Shown: positions 1 to 9,200 of the stretch, piece by piece | Layout: every line of letters starts with the position of its first letter | Position numbering within the stretch: position 1 is the first letter of the stretch | DNA from: Ruminococcus sp. AF41-9 | Lineage (GTDB): Bacteria > Bacillota > Clostridia > Lachnospirales > Lachnospiraceae | Assembly: GCF_003477525.1 (NCBI RefSeq) | Contig: NZ_QUDO01000067.1 | Span: 1 to 19,842 of the forward strand | Direction: 5' to 3' | DNA length: 19,842 nucleotides | Translations under genes and position numbers: made by a program | The notes under the pieces: generated by a model | What the model saw: the letters and a program-made list of their open reading frames with translations, nothing else | Told to the model about the DNA's origin: nothing | Databases searched by the model: none

Positions 1-410
1 GGAGTTTTATTTTTACCGGCTGCATCTTTGGCAGTTTCAGGAACCTGTCCTGCAGACAGATATTCCCATTTACCATATTCGTTGTATAGGATTCTCCGCG
101 AATGTTTTTTTGATTTATAATGCGGAAATCCCACTCCCGGTTCCCGGAAAAATTTCCGGAAAGCCCCTTCCAGATTTAACTGTACATTTGCCAGCGCAAG
201 AGAATCTACCTCTTTCAGCCATGGATATTCTTTTTTATATCCGGCCGGCGTATTTTTCAGCATCTTTTTTTCTTCCTGATAATGACGGATCTTATCCGCA
301 AGCATCCGGTTATAGAGAAAACGACTGCAGCCGATCGTCTTCTCTATCTGGGTTATCTGTTCTTTATTTGGATAGATCCTTATTTTTACTGCCCGGTTTA
401 TTTTTCTCAC
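1..410 (-). pseudogene. tnpB: IS200/IS605-family TnpB (OrfB) N-terminal part, frameshifted and cut by the window edge
   Basis: Reading the minus strand from a GTG at 410-408 (in-frame TAG just upstream, no strong ribosome binding site) gives a typical TnpB amino end: VKIRIYPNKEQI near residue 8, then GCSRFLYNRML, WLKEVDSLALANVQLNL and AFRKFF..GVGFPHYKSKK. These match the helix-turn-helix region of OrfB/TnpB proteins, the RNA-guided nucleases of IS200/IS605 elements. After KSKKHSRR the frame breaks near 90-110, next to an A7 run. The expected continuation SYTTNMVNGNI..LKLPKMQPVKIKL appears in another frame down to base 1. The RuvC catalytic part, the zinc finger and any guide RNA lie outside the window. 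As read, the gene is broken unless the shift is a sequencing error in the homopolymer. No tnpA is visible. Confidence 0.85.
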
Positions 411-678
411 CCTGACTCTCTATATACTGATGGATTGTTTCAACAGGTGCTATATTTCAAAGATTTCTTTTGTTCTCTCTGACATCTTATCGTCCAGCAT
501 CTTTCTGCTATATTTCATAACCAGAATCAAACAAAAACACTGAATGAGAATTATTATCTAAACTCATTATGTACACTCACTTATTGCTTATTTCGACTGT
601 TCAAATTCCAAGAGCATATTGTTCTTTTTTTCTATTATAATATATTTATTGTGTCAGAACAAGTGTTTTTATGATTTT
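411..678. other. AT-rich intergenic stretch between tnpB remnant and hicB
   Basis: This stretch should contain the left end of the IS605-type element, since it lies upstream of tnpB. I could not pick out a convincing subterminal hairpin or target tetranucleotide. No gene with start and ribosome binding site is visible on either strand. Confidence 0.4.
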
Positions 679-999
679 TTATAAATTTGAGCAGACATGC
701 TCGAATGTGCAATTCATCCCATCACCTATAGAGGTGAAGGAATTCTTGCTACGGTTGTTAAACTGTCCGGAATAATCTTCAAGGCTATCCGGCTCATGGA
801 TTTCTACTCCTTCTTCTAACGCAGCTTCAAGCCATGCTTTTTTTGCATCCAGGGCATTTGAAATTGCACTTTCCACTGTTTCTCCGCAGGTAATGCAACC
901 AGGGAGATCCGGATACGAAACTACGAATCCTCCTTCGGTTTTATCTTCTACAACTTCCATACGATAGGACATTGACATATAATCATTCAGTGTCTTCAT
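679..999 (-). CDS. hicB: HicB-family antitoxin, C-terminal DNA-binding part degenerate
   Basis: The ATG at 999-997 gives a 106-residue protein; a GTG five codons upstream is an alternative start. Residues 1 to about 85 are the HicB fold: YRMEVVEDKTEGGFVVSYPD, then LPGCITCGETVESAISNA, then ALEEGVEIHEPDSLEDYSGQF. HicB antitoxins of this type normally continue with a ribbon-helix-helix segment (roughly LRIPKSLHR...ISMNQY) that binds the operator. Here the sequence after GQF has no such match, and only weak traces (NSFT, DGMN) remain, suggesting an internal deletion or frame change. It probably no longer represses normally, and may be a relic. A fragment overlapping its 5' end could be the last part of the toxin gene. 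Confidence 0.7.
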   Translation of the reverse strand: MKTLNDYMSMSYRMEVVEDKTEGGFVVSYPDLPGCITCGETVESAISNALDAKKAWLEAALEEGVEIHEPDSLEDYSGQFNNRSKNSFTSIGDGMNCTFEHVCSNL

Positions 1000-1099
1000 G
1001 ATTCTTCGCCTCACTTTCTACTATTTCCCTTACCATTTCTACATATACTTTCTTTATCGGCTCATGTTTTGGTATCGTATATGGTGTCAATAAATTTTT
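983..1099 (-). pseudogene. possible 3' remnant of the toxin gene preceding hicB
   Basis: A minus-strand frame without a start codon runs from just after a TAG (1102-1100) to a TGA (985-983), overlapping the hicB start by 17 bases as toxin-antitoxin pairs often do. It encodes about 38 residues, including PYTIPKHEPIKKVYVEMVRE. The short basic IPKH segment before a helix is compatible with the end of a HicA-like toxin, but I do not recognise the family with certainty. Nothing upstream restores a full gene, so if it was the toxin, the catalytic part is gone. Confidence 0.3.
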
Positions 1100-1348
1100 C
1101 TATGCTAAATTTGAAAAGATTTCTGTATTCTCCGAAAGAGAAATACACAAAATACAAACTCAAAAATACTGTCTTTTGTACTTAATCATAAAGGGAAATG
1201 GATGAACCGAATAGCTCAAAAATTATCTTAGATATGCAAATTTAGTGTAGCAAATGTATTATTCTCTGTGGATAATAGCAATATGTTCCGACTCAAATTA
1301 TAAGCGGTTTTGCTTAGAAAATCAATAATCTTATTGTTAAAAAAACAT
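1100..1348. other. AT-rich spacer, nothing assignable
   Basis: No open frame with a plausible start and ribosome binding site is seen on either strand. A weak hairpin (around 1320-1335) followed by a T run on the minus strand could serve as the permease-gene terminator, but its stem is short and AT-only. Confidence 0.35.
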
Positions 1349-2521
1349 CTACCATACTCTCATAGATAACAATGACAAAATATAAAATGGAAGTATATAT
1401 AGTAACCTTTGCAGCCGGTTCTTTGCTGTATATATTATAATACTCTGAATCGGCATCCATATCCAAAGGAGAATACTAAATAATTCAAATTTATACGCTA
1501 TCCAATAACAGTGCATCGGGAGTAACAACAAGAACATTCCAATAACTGACTTGCATTGTAATTTTTCTTTTAAAGAATATCTGAGCGGAAATCCTTTTTT
1601 TACTAAACGTAATTCATTTTGCACATTATAGCTGACAACATTCTGTCCTATTATCAATATAGAAAACAATAATACATACTCAATATATTTTCCCTCTATC
1701 TGCGATAATAACATTGTGATTAAAACAATCGCAAAATACTGATACATAATCTGTTTCTTTCTTCTAATAACACTAACCACCTCATAAACCATCAAAAAAC
1801 GGTAGCGGTTGCCATAATATTTCTTCATCAGTCCCTTCATTTCTCTCTGATTATTTTGGAAAAACACTTCATCCTGTGTTTGCAAGACTGTATCATATTC
1901 CCTATTCAAAAAACCATATAACATCTGATTATATTGTTGAAAGAACGGGATAATTGCTTGATAGCTAAAATAAGGATATAAAATGAAATATAATCCGTAA
2001 ATGATCAATAGTACACTGGCAACAAATACACTTCTATTAAAAAAGCAAATCATTACTACTGCTAACATACATATATTCGTAATATCCCGATATTTATATT
2101 GCGTCGATAAAACCGTATGCATATTGACGATTGGGTTACAGATCATAACCACAATAAACTGTCTCAAAACTATTCCCTCCATTGAGAAAGCCCAAAATAA
2201 AATCAACGCAACACACAACGTCAGTACCGTGCTTTTTCCTATCTTCTTCACTCGCCAAATATATGTTTTTTCTATTTTCCAAATATAAGTTTCAGGAGAA
2301 ATACGCATTCTTGGTATTGTTCCAAACAAATTCATAAACAAGAAGCAGAGAATACCATACGGTATAAAAACAGCAATATCCATTCCATGGGTTGTCTGAA
2401 TCATAGATTGTAATATAAGAATACATGGCACAATAGCAATCAGCATAAGATAAGCACCTATATTTCGTTTAATCATTCTAACTGCAAATTTGAATCTCTG
2501 TTTCAAAAGCAACTGATACAT
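1349..2521 (-). CDS. ABC transporter permease-like multi-spanning membrane protein
   Basis: This 390-residue protein is mostly hydrophobic, with roughly ten membrane segments (for example around residues 22-45, 48-68, 98-130, 145-185 and several between 265 and 390). A basic hydrophilic stretch with many Tyr, Gln and Arg residues lies near 190-260. The start ATG is 3 bases after the ATPase stop, and the ribosome binding site AAGGGG lies inside the end of the ATPase gene, so the two are translationally linked. By position it is the membrane partner of that ATPase. I see no family signature naming a substrate; export of a peptide or antibiotic, or bacteriocin immunity, is the usual role of such two-gene ABC systems and is inference. 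Low GC and many rare-looking AT-ending codons set it apart from the core genes to the right. Confidence 0.75.
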   Translation of the reverse strand: MYQLLLKQRFKFAVRMIKRNIGAYLMLIAIVPCILILQSMIQTTHGMDIAVFIPYGILCFLFMNLFGTIPRMRISPETYIWKIEKTYIWRVKKIGKSTVLTLCVALILFWAFSMEGIVLRQFIVVMICNPIVNMHTVLSTQYKYRDITNICMLAVVMICFFNRSVFVASVLLIIYGLYFILYPYFSYQAIIPFFQQYNQMLYGFLNREYDTVLQTQDEVFFQNNQREMKGLMKKYYGNRYRFLMVYEVVSVIRRKKQIMYQYFAIVLITMLLSQIEGKYIEYVLLFSILIIGQNVVSYNVQNELRLVKKGFPLRYSLKEKLQCKSVIGMFLLLLPMHCYWIAYKFELFSILLWIWMPIQSIIIYTAKNRLQRLLYILPFYILSLLSMRVW

Positions 2522-2524
2522 ACT

Positions 2525-3220
2525 TTATTCCCCTTCAGATAAAATCTTTGCGATTTTCTCTCTATCAACTTCCTCCGTATTGATTTCTCTAATTTGTCCG
2601 TTATGTAACAAAAGACACTTGTCACAAACATTTTGTAAACACTCTATATCATGGCTTGAAATAATGTAAATTCCTTTTTCTTTCTTGTGAAACTCTACTA
2701 TTACATTTTCTAAAAGTTTCATTTGGACAGGATCAAGCCCTGAGAATGGTTCATCAAAAATAGTAATTTTTTCTTCTTGTATCATTGCACAAGCATTATT
2801 TAGTCGTTGCATTGTACCTTTTGAAAGTTCTGACGGAGAATAGTTCTCATACTTTTTTAATCCCAACCCATCTAAAATCCTCTCGATTTTATCAAATGCC
2901 TCTTGCTTTTTTATCTTTCTACTCGAAGCAATTAAAAGAAGATTTTCATATATTGTCAGCTCATTAAAAAAACTTGGTTGATCCATTGCATAGGCAACCG
3001 GCATATCAAGATAATCAACCTTGTTCATTTTTTCTCCGTCGATAGAAATTACTCCCGTATAATTTTTATCATAATTCGAAAGTATATTCAAAAGGGTAGT
3101 CTTTCCAGCTCCATTTCTTCCAACAAGTCCATAAATACAAGTATTTTCAAATGTATAGTTTAAGTTCGAAAAAACGACTGTTTCACCATATTTTTTAGTT
3201 AAATTTGAAATCTGAATCAT
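2525..3220 (-). CDS. ABC transporter ATP-binding protein
   Basis: This is a complete 231-residue nucleotide-binding subunit. Visible motifs are Walker A GRNGAGKT (34-41), Q-loop Gln81 in MDQPSFF, signature LSKGT (132-136, variant of LSGGQ), Walker B ITIFDEP (152-158) with the catalytic Glu, D-loop SGLD, and the switch His190 in ISSHD. The ATG at 3220-3218 overlaps the regulator's TGA stop (ATGA), and AGAGGA lies upstream, so translation is coupled; a longer in-frame upstream extension lacks support. Short length and a lone ATPase followed by a single permease fit the drug/lantibiotic-type export or ABC-2 group. Substrate is unknown. Expression should follow the MerR protein encoded first in the operon. 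Confidence 0.92.
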   Translation of the reverse strand: MIQISNLTKKYGETVVFSNLNYTFENTCIYGLVGRNGAGKTTLLNILSNYDKNYTGVISIDGEKMNKVDYLDMPVAYAMDQPSFFNELTIYENLLLIASSRKIKKQEAFDKIERILDGLGLKKYENYSPSELSKGTMQRLNNACAMIQEEKITIFDEPFSGLDPVQMKLLENVIVEFHKKEKGIYIISSHDIECLQNVCDKCLLLHNGQIREINTEEVDREKIAKILSEGE

Positions 3221-4062
3221 AAAATTTCTTTTCCTCTCAAATCCATTTTCGTCAATCCGACTACTAACAATCCCATAAAGACTGCCGTGTTCACAAATAA
3301 AAGTACAACAACACTTTTTACCACTCCGAAAGTAAAAAGTATTGAGAAAACTTCTACTGACAATACAATAAAACACATATAATTTGTCAAATACTCTGTT
3401 ATAATTTCTCCATAATAATTATTCATCTGTAATTTGGCATAGATAAAAGGTTTTAATAAATAACGAATTATAATACAAATAACCGGACAAATAAAAATCC
3501 AATTTTTATTCACCAAAGATGTTGTCACACCTTTACTCCATTGTACCGGAATTTCTGTCGGCAGCTTAGAATAAGACAATGTCCCAATAATCAAGCATAG
3601 TACGGTAATCGTTGCCCAAGTAAGCATACTTCCCCATATATACAAAAAGCTAACTGAATCCAGTTTGAAAACAGTTTGATTATCTTTCCAATAATCCTGC
3701 AACTCTGTTACATATTGTTCTACCTGTAATTTTTCATAACTAATACTTTCTTCACCCAACATTTTTTCGCACATGCGTTTTGCCTTATTCAAATCAGTAA
3801 TCTGACTATTTAATATTTCATTCTGCCTCTCAAGCGTTTCCTGCAATGTTACTTTTCCAGATATAATGCTTCGTATATCCTCAATAGAAATTCCTAATGT
3901 ACGCAGATATGCAATCTTCTTTATATTTTCCACATCATTTTCTGAATAATCTCTATAACCATTACTTTCGTTTCTTGAAGGCTCAATGAGTTTTTCCTTT
4001 TCATAAAAACGAACATTAGAACGGGATAAACCTGTTCGTTCTTCTACGTCTTTTATTTTCAT
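3217..4062 (-). CDS. membrane-anchored MerR-family regulator with DUF1648-like sensor domain
   Basis: The start ATG at 4062 follows AAAGGAG at 8 bases and gives 281 residues. Residues 1-70 are a MerR winged helix-turn-helix (MKIKDVEERTGLSRSNVRFY, then GYRDYS and LRTLGISIEDI), followed by a coiled-coil dimerisation helix (about 72-105). Instead of a soluble effector domain, there are four membrane segments (about 139-163, 187-207, 222-246 and 248-271). The extracytoplasmic-side stretch after the first has LPTEIPVQWSKG (167-178), which resembles the P..IP.HW motif of DUF1648 found in SdpI-type immunity/signalling proteins. The protein looks like a one-component membrane sensor controlling its own operon through the promoter at 4100-4130. 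That it senses the transporter substrate is inference. Confidence 0.85.
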   Translation of the reverse strand: MKIKDVEERTGLSRSNVRFYEKEKLIEPSRNESNGYRDYSENDVENIKKIAYLRTLGISIEDIRSIISGKVTLQETLERQNEILNSQITDLNKAKRMCEKMLGEESISYEKLQVEQYVTELQDYWKDNQTVFKLDSVSFLYIWGSMLTWATITVLCLIIGTLSYSKLPTEIPVQWSKGVTTSLVNKNWIFICPVICIIIRYLLKPFIYAKLQMNNYYGEIITEYLTNYMCFIVLSVEVFSILFTFGVVKSVVVLLFVNTAVFMGLLVVGLTKMDLRGKEIL

Positions 4063-4099
4063 GTTATGCACTCCTTTCAAGCAACTCTATTTTATCTTA

Positions 4100-4130
4100 A
4101 GAATAAGCTATAAACAAGGTTTACAGTCAA
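4100..4130 (-). promoter_or_regulatory. MerR-type promoter with 19-bp spacer and dyad operator
   Basis: On the minus strand TTGACT (4130-4125) and TATTCT (4105-4100) are separated by 19 bases, longer than the usual 17, as in promoters that MerR-family proteins activate by DNA distortion. The spacer holds an imperfect inverted repeat, CTGTAAAC-CTT-GTTTATAG (4126-4108), 8-bp arms with one mismatch. The downstream gene is itself a MerR protein, so autoregulation is the simple reading. Confidence 0.75.
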
Positions 4131-4155
4131 GCATTTATCCAAAATCTCTTCTCTT

Positions 4156-4412
4156 TTAGTTATAAATCAATTCAGCATTCACAACCTCTCTTGCTCTACT
4201 CCAAATATTATTCATTTCTCCTACCCAAGCCACCTGATCAGTTGCTTTAAGTTATTCGGTAATACCTTCACTCTCTGCCATCTGCTCTACAATCCTTTCA
4301 AAGCGTTTCTGTGCCTGTTCTTCTATATCAGCCAAATAATCATTCAACCTTCCACTTGTAAGCAGATTCAGATATACACCTCTACGATATTCTTTGTGAC
4401 CGTAAAGATTCG
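4156..4412 (-). pseudogene. TnpV-like transposon protein remnant with premature stop
   Basis: The minus strand encodes YRRGVYLNLLTSGRLNDYLA, then DIEEQAQKRFERIVEQMAES and GITE, a TAA (4254-4252), and then in the same frame LKATDQVAWVGEMNN and SRAREVVNAELIYN to a TAA at 4158-4156. This is the carboxyl half of TnpV proteins carried by Clostridial transposons; the TAA sits where such proteins usually have a Gln codon (CAA to TAA). There is no start codon or ribosome binding site; upstream it runs into a recombinase fragment in another frame. Confidence 0.75.
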
Positions 4413-4553
4413 GTCTTTCTTCTTCAATCCGTAAAGCATCTGCAAATATTCCTGCAGTTCTTCACAGAGGAACTTCGGCATTTTGATCATACGATTACTT
4501 TTCTTTGTTTTCGGTGTGGTAATCACATCTTCGCCGTGTAATCGCTGATAGGA
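4368..4553 (-). pseudogene. tyrosine recombinase/integrase internal fragment
   Basis: A minus-strand frame from just after a TAG (4556-4554) to a TGA (4370-4368) reads SYQRLHGEDVITTPKTKKSN, then RMIKMPKFLCEELQEYL and LKKKDRIF. This matches the central catalytic-domain stretch of phage/Tn916-type integrases (the T.KT..S.R.I.MP region just before the catalytic HxxR). The HxxR and Tyr end and the entire amino half are missing. After RIF the match stops, and TnpV-like sequence continues in another frame: a deletion junction between two mobile-element genes. Confidence 0.7.
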
Positions 4554-4634
4554 CTACGCTGGTTTACTAAGTATTTTTGTTTATTCAAACTAAACTACAA
4601 TTATTGTAATACCCGAAACACCCGAAAATCACTT

Positions 4635-4692
4635 CAAAAAACAAAGGTGCTACTTCCTGACGTCCTTTTCCGTCAGGCAATAGCACCTTTGT
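4635..4692 (-). terminator. intrinsic terminator of the pyrG-gltB-gltD unit
   Basis: On the minus strand a 12-bp stem ACAAAGGTGCTA/TAGCACCTTTGT (4692-4681 with 4652-4641) encloses a second perfect stem CCTGACG/CGTCAGG and is followed by a run of six T. It lies 17 bases after the gltD stop. The plus-strand reading has a weaker T-rich tail, so it may act in both directions. Confidence 0.9.
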
Positions 4693-4709
4693 CATATTTT
4701 ATCTTATTT

Positions 4710-6194
4710 TTACAGATAGGAATATCCCATCAGTGATTCATCCACCGCTTTCGCAGCTTCTCTGCCCTCGCGGATCGCCCATACTACCAGGGACTGGCCT
4801 CTGTGCATGTCTCCTGCTGTGAAGACTTTGTCTACGGAGGTCTGATACTGCTCTGGTTTTGTATCTACATTGGTTCTTCCATTGATGGCTACCTTAAATG
4901 CGTCTGTTACATATTTCTCACTGCCAAGGAATCCGGCTGCGATAAGGACTACATCTACAGGGATGACTTCTTCGCTTCCTTCTACAGGAACCATCATCAT
5001 ACGTCCTGTCTTTGGATCTTTTTCACTCTTTAATTTTGTGAGTTTTGCCTGGCAGACATTTCCGTTTTTATCTTTGATAAATTCTGTAACAGTAGTCTGG
5101 TATACTCGTGGGTCATGTCCGAATACTGCGATAGCTTCTTCCTGGCCATAATCTGTTTTGAGGACTCTCGGCCACTGCGGCCATGGATTGGATGGTGTTC
5201 TTTCCACTGGCGGCTTGGGCATCATCTCTAACTGGATCACAGATTTGGCACCCAGACGGATAGATGTTCCCACACAGTCATTTCCTGTATCACCACCACC
5301 GATGACCAGAACGTTTTTACCTTTTGCAAGTTCATATGGAACTTTGGCAAAGTCAGAGTCCAACAGCGCTTTTGTTACCTGTCCCAGGAAATCTACTGCG
5401 AAATAGATTCCTTTTGCATCCCTTCCCGGAACTTTGATGTCTCGTGGATTGGATGCTCCGCAGGCAAGGATGACGCGGTCGAACTGTTTCAGAAGTTCTT
5501 CTGCCTTGATGTCCTTTCCTACGTTTACATTTGTAACGAATTTCACTCCCTCTTCTTCCATAAGGTGGATTCTTCTGTCAACAACAGCTTTGTCCAGCTT
5601 CATGTTAGGGATACCGTAGCGGAGAAGTCCGCCTACACGGTCTTTTCTTTCAAATACAGTTACACTGTGACCTCGTCTGTTCAACTGCTGGGCTGCTGCC
5701 AGTCCGGAGGGACCGCTTCCGATGACTGCAATAGATTTGCCTGTACGTACTTCGGGAATCTGCGGAGTTACCCATCCGTTCTCATAGGCTGTCTCAATAA
5801 TCGCACGTTCGTTTTCCTTTGTGGACACCGGTTCTCCGTTTATATTACAGGTGCAGGCTGCTTCGCAGAGTGCAGGGCAGACACGTGAAGTAAATTCCGG
5901 GAAGCTGTGTGTCTTGCTCAGTCTTAGGAATGCCTGTTTCCAGTTGCCTGTATAAACCAGATCATTTGTCTCAGGTACAAGATTATGCAGAGGGCAGCCA
6001 GATGCCATACCGCCGATCATCATACCTGACTGGCAGAATGGGACGCCACATGCCATGCAGCGTGCACCCTGAAGTTTCTGTTTTTCTTTATTTAACGGGG
6101 TCCTGAATTCTTTGAAATTTGCAATGCGGACCTTTGGCGGCAGAACCTTTGCCGTCTCTCTTTTATACTCTAAAAATCCCGTAGGTTTTCCCAT
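4710..6194 (-). CDS. gltD: glutamate synthase (NADPH) small subunit
   Basis: The 494-residue protein passes electrons from NADPH through FAD to the large subunit, which turns 2-oxoglutarate plus glutamine-derived ammonia into glutamate. Visible parts are an amino-terminal iron-sulfur region (CMACGVPFCQ, GCPLHN, then RVCPALCEAACTCN), a FAD-binding dinucleotide fold (VIGSGPSGLAAAQQL, about residue 155), an NADPH-binding fold (VLVIGGGDTGNDCVG, about 295) and a terminal TAGDMHRGQSLVVWAI FAD motif. The ATG follows AAAGGAGG at 5 bases; a longer in-frame extension upstream has no ribosome binding site. It lies 97 bases after gltB (excluding stop) in the same unit, with terminator just beyond. Length is usual for the family. 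Confidence 0.96.
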   Translation of the reverse strand: MGKPTGFLEYKRETAKVLPPKVRIANFKEFRTPLNKEKQKLQGARCMACGVPFCQSGMMIGGMASGCPLHNLVPETNDLVYTGNWKQAFLRLSKTHSFPEFTSRVCPALCEAACTCNINGEPVSTKENERAIIETAYENGWVTPQIPEVRTGKSIAVIGSGPSGLAAAQQLNRRGHSVTVFERKDRVGGLLRYGIPNMKLDKAVVDRRIHLMEEEGVKFVTNVNVGKDIKAEELLKQFDRVILACGASNPRDIKVPGRDAKGIYFAVDFLGQVTKALLDSDFAKVPYELAKGKNVLVIGGGDTGNDCVGTSIRLGAKSVIQLEMMPKPPVERTPSNPWPQWPRVLKTDYGQEEAIAVFGHDPRVYQTTVTEFIKDKNGNVCQAKLTKLKSEKDPKTGRMMMVPVEGSEEVIPVDVVLIAAGFLGSEKYVTDAFKVAINGRTNVDTKPEQYQTSVDKVFTAGDMHRGQSLVVWAIREGREAAKAVDESLMGYSYL

Positions 6195-6298
6195 GATTTC
6201 CTCCTTTTCGCCGCACGGACTGCGGCAATAATGGTATAGCCATGTCATTTTTATTTCATGACAACATTGATAAGCTCACACGATATATTCAATTATTA
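6195..6298 (-). other. gltB-gltD intercistronic spacer with two small hairpins
   Basis: The 104-base gap contains TGTCAT/ATGACA (around 6243-6262) and a GC hairpin GCCGCA-GTCCG-TGCGGC (6226-6210) ending 4 bases before the gltD ribosome binding site. There is no T run, so this is not a terminator; RNA processing or stability control between the two subunit messages is possible. Confidence 0.5.
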
Positions 6299-9200
6299 TC
6301 AATGCTTGGCGCCAATACTTTCGTAGAACGCTTCCATCTGTGCCTGCTGACTGTTCAGACCTTTTTCTTCCAGTTTTGCACTTAAAGTGATCATCTTCTT
6401 GTACTCATTTGGAATGAGTTTCTTAAAGTGCGGCAGATAATAATCAAAGTCAGCCAGAACTTTCGCACCGAGTTTGGAACCTGTTGCTTCTACATGAGCT
6501 TCAATCAGGTCGCGAAGTTCTTTTCTGTCATATTTATTTTCCACTTTTTCGATGGAAATCATAGCTTTGTTCAGGTTCTTGTAAAGAACATTATCCACAT
6601 CCAGTACATATGCGATACCGCCGCTCATACCTGCTGCAAAGTTCTTGCCAGTCTTACCAAGTACGACTACGCGGCCGCCTGTCATATATTCACAGCCATG
6701 TTCTCCTACACCTTCTACAACTGCAGATGCACCGGAGTTACGGACTGCGAAACGCTCACCTGCAACACCATTGATAAATGCAGTACCACTGGTTGCACCG
6801 TAAAGGGCAACATTACCTACGATAATATTCTCTTCTGCTTTGTATGCAGCTTTTTCCGGAACCTTCAGGATCAGTTTACCACCGGAAAGTCCTTTTCCGA
6901 AGTAGTCATTACTGTCACCGGTCAGTTCCAGTGTAAGTCCTTTGGGGATAAATGCACCGAAGCTCTGTCCGCCGGCACCGTTGCAGTGTACAGTGATGGT
7001 GTCATCTGCAAGTCCGTTTTTATTCTTTCTGGTAATCTCTGCACCAAGGATGGTTCCGAATGTACGGTCAATGTTTGTCAGATTTACAGAAAGCTCTGTT
7101 TTCTGACCTTTATTGATTGCATTTGCGCATTTCTTAACCAGAACTTTTTCATCCATGGTTTTTTCCAGTTCAAAATTATATACAGCCTTCGGGTCAAAGG
7201 TAACTTTCTGATCTTTGCCTGCAAATGGATTGTTCAGGATTGCACTTAAATCTACTTTACCCTGATGTGGTTCTGGTACATTATCTGTCTGAACCAGAAG
7301 ATCTGTACGTCCAACCATTTCGCTGACTGTACGGAATCCCAGTTTAGACATATACTCTCTTAATTCCTGTGCGATAAAGCGCATGAAATTCTCTACATAT
7401 TCCGGTTTTCCTTTAAATCTCTTGCGGAGTTCCGGATTCTGTGTTGCCACACCTACCGGGCAGGTATCCAGATTACATACACGCATCATCACACAGCCCA
7501 TAGTTACAAGAGGAGCTGTTGCGAAACCGAATTCCTCTGCACCCATCAATGCTGCGATTGCAACGTCACGACCACTCATAAGCTTACCGTCTGTCTCAAT
7601 GCGGACACGGTTTCTCAGACCGTTTTTAAGCAGTGTCTGATGTGTTTCTGCAAGTCCCAGTTCCCACGGAAGTCCTGCATTGTGGATAGAACTTCTCGGA
7701 GCTGCACCGGTACCTCCGTCATAACCGGAAATCAGGATGGTCTGTGCACCGGCTTTGGCAACACCTGCTGCGACAGTACCGACACCCGCTTCAGATACCA
7801 GTTTGACAGAAATATCTGCATATTTATTTGCATTTTTAAGGTCATAGATTAACTGTGCCAGGTCCTCGATAGAATAGATATCGTGGTGCGGTGGCGGGGA
7901 GATCAGGCTGACACCTGGTGTAGAATGACGGGTTTTGGCAATCCATGGATATACCTTCTTTGCAGGAAGATGTCCGCCTTCACCCGGTTTTGCACCCTGT
8001 GCCATCTTGATCTGGATTTCTCTTGCAGATACAAGATAACGGCTGGTTACACCGAAACGGCCACTGGCAACCTGTTTGATCGCGGAGCATCTGTCATCAC
8101 TGCTTCCTGCGGAATCCAGTCTTTCATCACTTTCACCACCCTCACCTGTATTGGATTTTCCATGGAGGTGGTTCATGGCGATTGCCAGTGTCTCATGTGC
8201 TTCCTGTGAAATGGAACCATAGGACATGGCACCTGTCTTAAATCGTTTTACGATATCATCTACGCTCTCCACTTCTTCAAGGGGAACCGGAGTCTCAGCA
8301 AACTTAAAGTCCAGAAGTCCTCTTAAGTTTCCGTGGTTTTCTTTATCCACCAGGTCTGTGTACTGTTTGAACAGATCGTAGCTTCCTGTCCATGTGGACT
8401 GTTGCAGAAGATGGATAGTCTGAGGATTGTAACGGTGTTCCTCTCCCTGGCTTCTCATCTTGTGTGCACCTACGCTGTCCAGAGTCAGGTCTGTAGGAAG
8501 TCCTAATGGGTCAAATGCTTCGGAATGAAGCTTCTCTACATTTTCCTCAATATCTGCCAGAGTGATACCACCTACACGGCTTACAGTACCAGTAAAGTAT
8601 TTCTCGATCACATCTGAGGAAATACCGATTGCCTCAAAGATCTGAGATCCCTGATAAGACTGGATGGTGGAAATACCCATCTTGGAAGCAATCTTTACAA
8701 TACCGCTGATCACTGCATGATTGTAGTCATCTACTGCTGCATAATAGTCTTTCTCCAACATATGACTGTCGATCAGTTCATGAATGGTCTCAAGGGCAAG
8801 GTACGGGTTGATTGCACTTGCACCGTAACCAAGTAAGGTTGCAAAATGATGTACTTCTCTTGGTTCTCCGGATTCCAGGATAATTGCAAGGGAGGTACTC
8901 TTTTTCGTCTTTACCAGATGCTGATGAACTGCGGATACTGCCAGAAGTGACGGAATCGGCATATGGTTTTCATCTACTCCTCTGTCTGAAAGAACAAGGA
9001 TATTTGCACCCTCACGGAATGCTTTATCTACTTCTACGAAAAGACGGTCAATGGCTCTCTCAAGTTTAGTACTCTTATAATATAAGGTAGAAACAACCGC
9101 TGTCTTGAAGCCCTCATGTTTGAAGCTCTTGATCTTCATCATGTCTGTATTTGTCAGGATCGGGTTATTAATCTTTAATACCTGACAGTTTTCCGGTTTC

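Noticed and set aside
110..482. Plus-strand frames of 66 and 101 codons near the left edge
   Set aside because: They are opposite the recognisable tnpB and have no family likeness.
6428..7249. Plus-strand frame of 273 codons opposite gltB
   Set aside because: Cys-rich, composition typical of the complement of a real gene, no ribosome binding site, and fully inside the certain gltB.
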